Assembly: GCA_026991225.1 (NCBI GenBank)
Contig: JALXCB010000122.1
Location: 1 to 49,233, forward strand
Length of the DNA stretch: 49,233 bases
Origin: Anaerolineae bacterium
GTDB lineage: Bacteria; Chloroflexota; Anaerolineae; J102
Direction of reading: 5' to 3'
In this document: positions 43,585-49,233 of the stretch, one piece after another
How the letters are laid out: every line of letters begins with the position of its first letter
Numbering within the stretch: the first letter of the stretch is position 1
Translations under genes and position numbers: made by a program
The notes under the pieces: model-generated
Databases searched by the model: none
Seen by the model: the letters and a program-made list of their open reading frames with translations, nothing else
What the model was told of the DNA's origin: nothing

Positions 43585-44700
43585 CTATTTACATAGCAGC
43601 CCGTATGCGCGGGCAAGCTGAGGGGAGATATGGGACCAGTCGAAGCGGGCGGCGTTCGCCCGCGCGGCCAACGAGAGTCGGCGGGCCAGATTCGCGTTGG
43701 TCAGCAGCCGCAGGATGGCGTCGGCCAGCGCTTCGACGTCGCCCACGGGAGCCAGCAAGCCGTTTTCGCCATCCTGAATCAGGTCGGGAATGGCTCCTGC
43801 ATTGGTGGAGACGATAGGAAGCCCGCTGGCGCTGGCTTCGATCAGCGTCAAGGGGAGGTTGTCCACGGCGGAGGTGTTCAAGAAGATATCCGCGGCGTCG
43901 TATACCGCGGGCAACCGGTCGAAGGAGATGGGACCAGTGAAAGTCACGCCCGAAAGCCCCTGGCGACGGGCCTGCATCTTCAGATTTTCGAGCAGTGCGC
44001 CTCCTCCCACCATGGTCAGCGTGGCGGCGGGATGCGCGTCGCGAATGCGAGCGAACACCGCGAGGGCGTCCTGGGGATGATAGCGAGACTCCAGATGGCG
44101 CAGCCACAACAGGTGGGGGTTCACCGGGCCGCGCGGGCGAAAATGAAAGCGGTCAATGGGAACGATGTTGGGGATGATTTCGGGGGTCAATCCGTAGGCC
44201 CGAAAGATGGCCGCCTGGGTCGGCGTCAGGGTCAGCAAGGCATGATAACGTATGAGCGCGGGGCGGGCAAGGAAGCCGTAACGGGCCATGAACGCGGCCG
44301 CCTCGCCGCCGTGATAGGTGACCACCAGGCGCTTGCCCCATGGCCGGGCGCGCAGCCCCGCCACGGCGGGCATGAACCCCCACCACGACGCCGCGTGGAC
44401 GTGCAAAATGTCCCACTGGTCGCGGGTGCGACGCATTTCCCGCACGACATGCGCGATCTGCGCAGCAGGAAACAGGGCCTTCCGCCAGCCTCCCCCCCGC
44501 CATCCCGGCAGGTCGGTATTGATGCGCGTGACCCGTGCGCCCTCCCCCGCCAGCGCTTCCGTCAGAATGGCGCATTGCACGGCCACGCCGCCCGGGCGCG
44601 GGGGAAATGGACCAAGAATCGCCACTCGCGCCCCCTCCCAGGGCGACTCATGCCCCACGGACGCGCGACCTTTCCCTAACGAAATGGAGAACGCCATCAC
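43585..44700 (-). CDS. Family 4 glycosyltransferase of a surface-polysaccharide operon
   Basis: The 371-aa GT-B enzyme has the acceptor-lobe start VAILGPFPPRPGGVAVQCAILTEAL. Its donor-lobe signature is LIEASASGLPIVSTNAGAIPDLIQDGENGLL, including the Glu of the EX7E-like region. It should transfer a hexose from a nucleotide sugar in the cytoplasm. Its start overlaps the stop of the CapK-like gene by 4 bp (ATGA), so it is translated in step with it. It is the last gene of a three-gene unit with an O-antigen-ligase-like membrane protein. Confidence 0.9.
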   Translation of the reverse strand: MMAFSISLGKGRASVGHESPWEGARVAILGPFPPRPGGVAVQCAILTEALAGEGARVTRINTDLPGWRGGGWRKALFPAAQIAHVVREMRRTRDQWDILHVHAASWWGFMPAVAGLRARPWGKRLVVTYHGGEAAAFMARYGFLARPALIRYHALLTLTPTQAAIFRAYGLTPEIIPNIVPIDRFHFRPRGPVNPHLLWLRHLESRYHPQDALAVFARIRDAHPAATLTMVGGGALLENLKMQARRQGLSGVTFTGPISFDRLPAVYDAADIFLNTSAVDNLPLTLIEASASGLPIVSTNAGAIPDLIQDGENGLLAPVGDVEALADAILRLLTNANLARRLSLAARANAARFDWSHISPQLARAYGLLCK

Positions 44701-46070
44701 ACTTCGCTCGGCGATCCTTGAATCACCTCGGAGATGAAAAAGCGACGTTTGCCCACGGGCGAAACAGGGATTTCATCGACGAATTCCAATTCGAAACGCG
44801 TGTTCGGCCCCATATAGCTCCGAAACGCCTCCACGATGCGCTGCCGATCCCTGTCAGTGAAGGTTACATCCACCACCAACTTGATGAGGATGAAATCCAC
44901 CTCCTTTTGGATTACCTGGAAGGCTCTGACTGAATGCACTTTCGCAAAGAAAGCGGTGAACTGGTGGACGGTCAACCAATGCCCATCCGAGGTGACGAAC
45001 ATATCCGTGAGGCGGCCTTCCAGGTGACTGAGCCGGGGCAAGCCCCGGCCGCATGCACATGGTTCATGGCTGAGTGCGGCCACGTCGTGAATGTTATATC
45101 GAATGAAGGGCGTGGCTGTAGCCTCCAGGTTGGTCAGAACAACTTCGCCCAACTCACCGTCTGGCACGCGCCTTCCATCCTTGATGATTTCTACGATGTA
45201 TGTTTCGGCGTTGATGTGCAGCCCGTGGTGCATCTCGCATTCCGCCGCGATCTGCATGCCATCCCCGCCATACTCATTGAACACTCGCCCCGGCGCAAAC
45301 GCCCGTTCGATGGTCTCCCGCATGTGATCTGTCAGTGTTTCGCCGGTGGTGAGTATGGAGGGGATGGGCGTCCGCAGCCCGGCTTCGTTCATTTTTCGGG
45401 CCAGATAGTAAACCGTGGAAGCGTAACTTCGGAATAAGCGAGGCTTCCATGCGCGCAGGTTCTCCACATACTGCGCCAACACCTCGTCGGTCATCTCTTG
45501 AGCCGAGAGCCAATGATGACGCAACAACCACCATTCCAATTTGCCCACCACAGGCCAGCCTTTGAAGCCTTGATTGGGAGCGAGTTGAAACGTCACATAA
45601 GAATCGCCAAACTCGTATCCCACCATTTCCCACCAACGAAACAACCCCGCCCATTTCTTGGCTTTCTGCGATTTCGTCGTCCAATAGTGCAGCCTTTCGG
45701 CCGTGGATCCGCTGGAAGTCGCATGAATGAGTTGCTTACGCGGGATGGAACGATCCCGTAAGGCGTCATCATAATGGGCGGTGACTACTTTCTTGTCGAT
45801 GATGGGCAATTTGACCAGATCATCCGTGGTCTGGATATCGGCGGGCGTGAGCCCTCGTTCCTCCATCACTTGTCGATAAAAAGGCACGTTTTTGTAGACG
45901 TGGGCGATGAGTCGGCGTAGTTTGGCGTTCTGAAGTTCCTGGAGCTGATCGAAGGGCCACCACTGACTGGCCTCCAGGGATTCGAGATAGGGCAGAAAAT
46001 CCCCATACCCGGCAAGACGCGAGCCAACGGGGATCACGGCTTTTCGTAGAAACCGGCTGTAAAGACTCAT
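44697..46070 (-). CDS. CapK/PaaK-like adenylate-forming protein
   Basis: A 457-aa member of the phenylacetate-CoA ligase-like family found in capsule clusters. Motifs: ATSSGSTAERLHYW (nucleotide loop), LTTGETLTDHM, NEYGGDGMQIAAECEMHHG, and the C-terminal GRLTDMFVTSDGHWL. Two Cys in HEPCACGRGLPRL are typical. Known members are linked to capsular polysaccharide synthesis, but their reaction is poorly understood; activation of an acid for attachment to a sugar is one possibility. ATGA overlaps link it to both neighbours. Confidence 0.88.
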   Translation of the reverse strand: MSLYSRFLRKAVIPVGSRLAGYGDFLPYLESLEASQWWPFDQLQELQNAKLRRLIAHVYKNVPFYRQVMEERGLTPADIQTTDDLVKLPIIDKKVVTAHYDDALRDRSIPRKQLIHATSSGSTAERLHYWTTKSQKAKKWAGLFRWWEMVGYEFGDSYVTFQLAPNQGFKGWPVVGKLEWWLLRHHWLSAQEMTDEVLAQYVENLRAWKPRLFRSYASTVYYLARKMNEAGLRTPIPSILTTGETLTDHMRETIERAFAPGRVFNEYGGDGMQIAAECEMHHGLHINAETYIVEIIKDGRRVPDGELGEVVLTNLEATATPFIRYNIHDVAALSHEPCACGRGLPRLSHLEGRLTDMFVTSDGHWLTVHQFTAFFAKVHSVRAFQVIQKEVDFILIKLVVDVTFTDRDRQRIVEAFRSYMGPNTRFELEFVDEIPVSPVGKRRFFISEVIQGSPSEV

Positions 46071-47509
46071 TTGACGAATTCCGAAGAGCTGTCGGTGTGG
46101 GAGCCGCCCCCCAGAGTGGCCGAGATGACGCCCCCCATGAGGGCGAAAAAGAGGAGGTTGGCGTAACCTGAAAATGTATTATCGAAAAAGGCGATGGGAA
46201 TGAAATAGGCGACCAGATTCCCGAAGGCCATTTGAATGTAGAGGGGAAAGAATCGACGTGCTTTTCGCCGCGGCCATCCGATGAGGATCAGCGTGGCCCC
46301 CAGCCCCAAGATCATCAGCAGGTAGCCTCCCAGCAGCGCATATCCGCCCGAAACCAGCAGATTCAGATAGGAATTATGGGTGGTGGAGAGGACATTGACG
46401 CCATTTTCGCGAAAACCCTTTCCTGCCGCCAGACGCCCGAACCAGCCCCAACCCACACCCCAATAGGGCGCGCTTTTGTGGATTTCCAGCCCCGTCTGCA
46501 TGGCTTCCAACCGATAATCGATGGGACTTTCAGAACCGAGTCTCCTGCCGATCGAGGTGTTTTCCAGGGCGCTCCAGCTCAACCCCACCGCCAGAACGAT
46601 GGCCAGGATAACAGGCAGGACGTATTTCAACAAACGGCGGTTGAGAATGGAAAACGTCAGCGGGCCCAGCGTTCCCCCCAGAATGGCAGATCGGTTGAAT
46701 GTGGAAAGGATGCCGATTTCCAACACGACCAGGGCCAACAGATATCCGGCTTTGTGAAGGTGATGTTTCGATTCGATGGCTAACATGATGGCCGGAGGCG
46801 TGGCCACGGCCAGCGCCAGCCCGACGTAAGCGGGGTTTCCCAGAAAGCTGGCCACTTTTCGGATGTCGCCGGTGTAGATGCGCGTCGTTGTGCCAATGCG
46901 AAAAGGCGCGAATCCAGTGGCTTGCTCAATAATGGCGGCAACGGCGATGACAAGGGCGATTCCCACCGCGGTTTTCGCCAATTTCGGGAAATTTTCTGGC
47001 TGCGTAATCAATTGGCGGGCGATGAAGTAAGCCAGCAAGGGAATCAGAAACGCGTCGAATGTTGATTGCAATCCCCACAACCATCCCAAATAGCCGCGCA
47101 TGGCGGACCACAGCAGAGGGATGACGAAAAAGGGGAGGGCAAGGTCGAAGAAGGTGGGCGTCAGCAATTTGCGACGCCCCAAGGCAATCTGTGCAAACAA
47201 ATAGACGGCCAGCACGCTGCCCACCACTCGCGTGTAACTGAGGTCGGGAATGCCCTCGGGCATGTGCAAATCGAATCGCCCGAAGGGTGCGAAGGGGATG
47301 AAAAACAGCCAGACCAGGAACGCGAGCAGAGGGTCGAAATAGATCAGCGCCAGGGTAAAGCTGATGGCGCTGAGGGCGATGATTTGATCCGCGAATTCGG
47401 GCCGGTAGAGCGCCGCCCACGCCAATCCCATCGCCCCTATCACGCCCATCAGCACGGCCAACGCATTCAACAGGGCGGCGGTTTTTCGGGATGGAGCCAG
47501 GGTGTCCAT
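46067..47509 (-). CDS. O-antigen ligase / polymerase-like membrane protein
   Basis: The 480-aa product has about a dozen hydrophobic spans. The conserved segment ILSTFNRSAILGGTLGPLTF and the large-loop region SAPYWGVGWGWFGRLA followed by THNSYLNLLVSGGYALLGGYLL are diagnostic of the Wzy_C/O-antigen-ligase family. It would ligate or polymerise lipid-linked glycans at the outer membrane face. I start at MDTLAPSRK because a promoter (TTGTCA-18-TATGAT) ends only 6 nt before this ATG; upstream codons in frame overlap the promoter. Confidence 0.9.
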   Translation of the reverse strand: MDTLAPSRKTAALLNALAVLMGVIGAMGLAWAALYRPEFADQIIALSAISFTLALIYFDPLLAFLVWLFFIPFAPFGRFDLHMPEGIPDLSYTRVVGSVLAVYLFAQIALGRRKLLTPTFFDLALPFFVIPLLWSAMRGYLGWLWGLQSTFDAFLIPLLAYFIARQLITQPENFPKLAKTAVGIALVIAVAAIIEQATGFAPFRIGTTTRIYTGDIRKVASFLGNPAYVGLALAVATPPAIMLAIESKHHLHKAGYLLALVVLEIGILSTFNRSAILGGTLGPLTFSILNRRLLKYVLPVILAIVLAVGLSWSALENTSIGRRLGSESPIDYRLEAMQTGLEIHKSAPYWGVGWGWFGRLAAGKGFRENGVNVLSTTHNSYLNLLVSGGYALLGGYLLMILGLGATLILIGWPRRKARRFFPLYIQMAFGNLVAYFIPIAFFDNTFSGYANLLFFALMGGVISATLGGGSHTDSSSEFVK

Positions 47510-47515
47510 GCCGCT

Positions 47516-47545
47516 ATCATAGCCCAAAATCTTCCATTTTGACAA
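47516..47545 (-). promoter_or_regulatory. Leaderless-type promoter of the polysaccharide trio
   Basis: On the minus strand TTGTCA (47540-47545), 18 bp and TATGAT (47516-47521) are followed after 6 nt by the ATG of the O-antigen-ligase-like gene. Confidence 0.6.
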
Positions 47546-47564
47546 GCTGTTCCGAAAATAACGT

Positions 47565-47732
47565 TGGCGCTGATTGCGAAAGATCGCCAATCCAAAGTTG
47601 GGCGATCCTGCAACGGGCGTAATGCGTGATGCGTAACGACTTTACGGGTTACGGAATCGGCTTCCCGCGCCGCCCCGGCCGCGAGGCCCATTTATTGACT
47701 TTGGCGAGCCGTCGCTCGTGGTGCTTGTTTTT
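47565..47732. repeat. Family E palindrome and family C end
   Basis: GCGTAATGCGTGATGCGTAACG faces ACTTTACGGGTTACGG, and GAGCCGTCGCTCGTGGTGC is a family C hairpin tail, between the DegV gene and the promoter of the polysaccharide trio. Confidence 0.6.
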
Positions 47733-48572
47733 TTATTGCTCGATGAATGTCACCCCAAACGCCCGAAAACCGCCATGCGCGCCCAACACCGGGCCCGCCT
47801 CGGCCACCAGAATCTCATCTCGGGGGAAATCGAGGACGGGGGCGATGGCGTCGGCCAGGCGTTGGGCCAGGTCGGGCGCGCGGGTGTGGGCCACGGCCAG
47901 GCGTTCCGCCTGTTTTCCTTCACAGAATTGCACCATGTGACGAATGCCCTTTTTGGGGCTGCGCACCGCGCCCGCCAGCGTCAGCGCTCCCTCGCGCATC
48001 TCCAGGATGATACGGATGGAGAGCATGGAGGTCATGCGTTTGGCCGCGTTCATGGCCAGGGCCAGCCGTCCGCTGCGCTGCAACGCGTCCAACGAATCCA
48101 GGTAGATCATCAGACGAAGCCGGGAGCGGGCGTCTTCCAGTTGGGCAAGGATGGCGTCCATGCGCGCTCCCCGCTCGATGAGGTCCGCAGCTTCCAATAC
48201 CAGAAGCCCTTGCGCCAGGGAGATGGCCCACGAGTCGAACACCCGGACGCGGCCGTCGAAGGCGCGGGCGGCCAGGCGTGCGTTCTGATAGACGCTGCTG
48301 TGTCTGCCCGTGACTGTGATCATGAGGGCCTCGTCGGCCCGGTTCAGGGCCTGGCGATAGGCTTCGGCGAAGATGGCGGGCGCGGGCGCGGCGGTGCGGG
48401 GAATCTCGCCCGCGGCGAATCGGGCCCAGAACGCCTCGCGGCGGTCATACTCATCCGGGAACGCTTGCTCGTCAAAATGGATATGGAGGGGAACCACGGC
48501 GATATGATGGCGATCCCGAAGAGCGAGAGGGAGATCGCTGGCGCTGTCGGTAAGGAGAGCAATGGTGGGCAT
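47733..48572 (-). CDS. DegV family fatty-acid-binding protein
   Basis: The 279-aa protein begins IALLTDSASDLPLALRDRHHIAVVPLHIHF. It has the segments RTAAPAPAIFAEAYRQAL, MITVTGRHSSVYQNARLAA and VFDSWAISLAQGLLVLEAA, the DegV pattern with small changes (the usual TSQPS is TAAPA and SGTYQ is SSVYQ). DegV/FakB proteins bind a fatty acid for phosphorylation by FakA. No fakA is in the window. A promoter overlapping the end of the GNAT gene ends 7 nt before the ATG, so the gene may be leaderless. Confidence 0.88.
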   Translation of the reverse strand: MPTIALLTDSASDLPLALRDRHHIAVVPLHIHFDEQAFPDEYDRREAFWARFAAGEIPRTAAPAPAIFAEAYRQALNRADEALMITVTGRHSSVYQNARLAARAFDGRVRVFDSWAISLAQGLLVLEAADLIERGARMDAILAQLEDARSRLRLMIYLDSLDALQRSGRLALAMNAAKRMTSMLSIRIILEMREGALTLAGAVRSPKKGIRHMVQFCEGKQAERLAVAHTRAPDLAQRLADAIAPVLDFPRDEILVAEAGPVLGAHGGFRAFGVTFIEQ

Positions 48573-48579
48573 GAGCGTC

Positions 48580-48608
48580 AGTTTAGCTCAAACCGCCCGT
48601 TGAAACAA
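48580..48608 (-). promoter_or_regulatory. Leaderless-type promoter of the DegV gene
   Basis: On the minus strand TTGTTT (48603-48608), 17 bp and TAAACT (48580-48585) lie over the 3' end of the GNAT gene and end 7 nt before the DegV ATG. Confidence 0.5.
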
Positions 48609-49082
48609 CCTCACCCAATAGCCCTCTTCCTGCACCCGCCCGCGATCCTCAAACCCCCGCGCTCGATAGTATCCCTTCAGGAAGTCATTGTCATCCCAGC
48701 AATCCAGCCGCAGGCGGGTCTTGCCCTGGCGACGCGCGGCTTCCGCGGCCGCATCCAGAATCCGCGCGCCCAGGTCCTTGCCCGCGGCCCAGCGGGCGAC
48801 CACCAACCCGCTCAGGTAGAGGGCATCTGAAGCGGCGTCAGGCCAGCAGGCGGGCGCGACTTCAGTTAGCAGGCAGCCGCCCGCCAGTCGCCCATCCTCC
48901 TCCGCCAGGATAAGGCAGCCGCTCTGGAGTTGGGCCCGCAGCTCAGCGCGGGCGGCGCGATGTTCGCCGGGCCGCCACTGGCGCACGCCTTTCGCCCACA
49001 ACCACGTAGCAGCCTCTTCCAGCAGGTCGATGTAAGCGTCGAGTTGGGTTTCGTCGGCAGGATAAATCCTCACACACGTCAT
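48588..49082 (-). CDS. GNAT family N-acetyltransferase
   Basis: The 164-aa protein carries the acetyl-CoA-binding region LYLSGLVVARWAAGKDLGARILDAAAEAARR. The GNAT ending LRLDCWDDNDFLKGYYRARGFEDRG follows, with the characteristic YYxxxGF motif. It should acetylate an amine; the substrate is unknown. The start codon ATG at 49082 is followed by MTCVRIYPADETQLD. A long repeat, also found near 16210, begins about 22 bp upstream and may carry or disrupt its promoter. Confidence 0.85.
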   Translation of the reverse strand: MTCVRIYPADETQLDAYIDLLEEAATWLWAKGVRQWRPGEHRAARAELRAQLQSGCLILAEEDGRLAGGCLLTEVAPACWPDAASDALYLSGLVVARWAAGKDLGARILDAAAEAARRQGKTRLRLDCWDDNDFLKGYYRARGFEDRGRVQEEGYWVRLFQRAV

Positions 49083-49103
49083 CGCGTCTCAATGGCGAAA
49101 CAA

Positions 49104-49233
49104 TATATTAAACTGAAAGCAAATTGAAACCAAGGCTTTTGGTTTGCATTGGATCATCCATGAAAGGCGATTCTCTGGCCGCGCTGCCGCCCGCAGGTGA
49201 ACCTGCGGGCTAAAAACGACGCCCCATGAATGG
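49104..49233. repeat. Inverted copy of the 16210-16340 repeat (continues beyond the window)
   Basis: TATTAAACTGAAAGCAAATT and the following sequence, up to GACGCCCCATGAATGG at the last base, match the reverse complement of 16210-16340, with about seven differences. The hairpin CCCGCAGGTGAACCTGCGGG is preserved exactly. Confidence 0.88.

Overview
The window is a high-GC bacterial chromosome segment. It most resembles an uncultured Chloroflexota (Anaerolineae/Caldilineae-type) genome. This is inferred from: extracellular multidomain proteins with Pro/Thr-rich linkers; a recA promoter carrying a Bacillus-type LexA box; a seven-gene LivFGHMK-type transporter locus with an acyl-CoA ligase; and intergenic regions packed with short palindromic repeats. 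No 16S rRNA gene or other decisive marker is present, so the phylum is an inference.

Layout. 1-3798 (+): 5'-truncated secreted YCF48/DOMON/DNRLRE/CARDB protein. 4155-4574 (-): a Nudix gene squeezed between repeats and probably C-terminally cut. 4822-13056 (-): ABC importer locus livG, acyl-CoA ligase, livH, livM, CBS-ACT protein, livK, livF, with two promoters in the divergent gap to sdaA (13319-14266, +). 14316-15197 (+): GT2 glycosyltransferase. 15440-20394 (-): HAD phosphatase, the coupled pair ald plus CoA-transferase, a second Nudix protein and a metallophosphoesterase. 21067-22647 (+): GltD-like flavoprotein. 22810-26261 (-): NERD-like membrane protein, fabF, plsX. 26832-32186 (+): tRNA-Leu(GAG), recA, larE, a broken brnT toxin gene with its intact partner, larB, an ArsR-type repressor and a small Gly/Arg-rich protein. 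32763-39841 (+): two paralogous alkaline-phosphatase-superfamily proteins, a GT4 glycosyltransferase and a large GT39/DUF2142-like membrane protein. 40593-47509 (-): class A PBP, DUF402 protein, then a translationally coupled surface-polysaccharide trio (GT4, CapK-like, O-antigen-ligase-like). 47733-49082 (-): DegV and a GNAT acetyltransferase.

The most unusual content lies between the genes. Two families of transposase-less, MITE-like elements can be seen. Family 1 is about 153 bp with GTAACT ends. It makes 8-bp target duplications, four of them perfect. One copy splits brnT and two others sit inside older repeats. Two copies 13.8 kb apart are identical over 153 bp in opposite orientation. 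Family 2 has GGGTGYGTCCCAA ends and about 9-bp target duplications. Its cores are chains of interchangeable short hairpins, and three of five copies sit on the TGA stop codon of the gene upstream. Around these are several families of palindromes whose arms are built of repeated words.

Regulation is partly readable. A LexA box overlaps the start of recA transcription. A 16-bp palindrome lies just downstream of the arsR -10 box. The tRNA has a consensus promoter and an intrinsic terminator. Several genes have a -10 box only 6-9 nt before the ATG and no Shine-Dalgarno sequence, which suggests leaderless mRNAs. All calls were made by reading the sequence; no database search was run.
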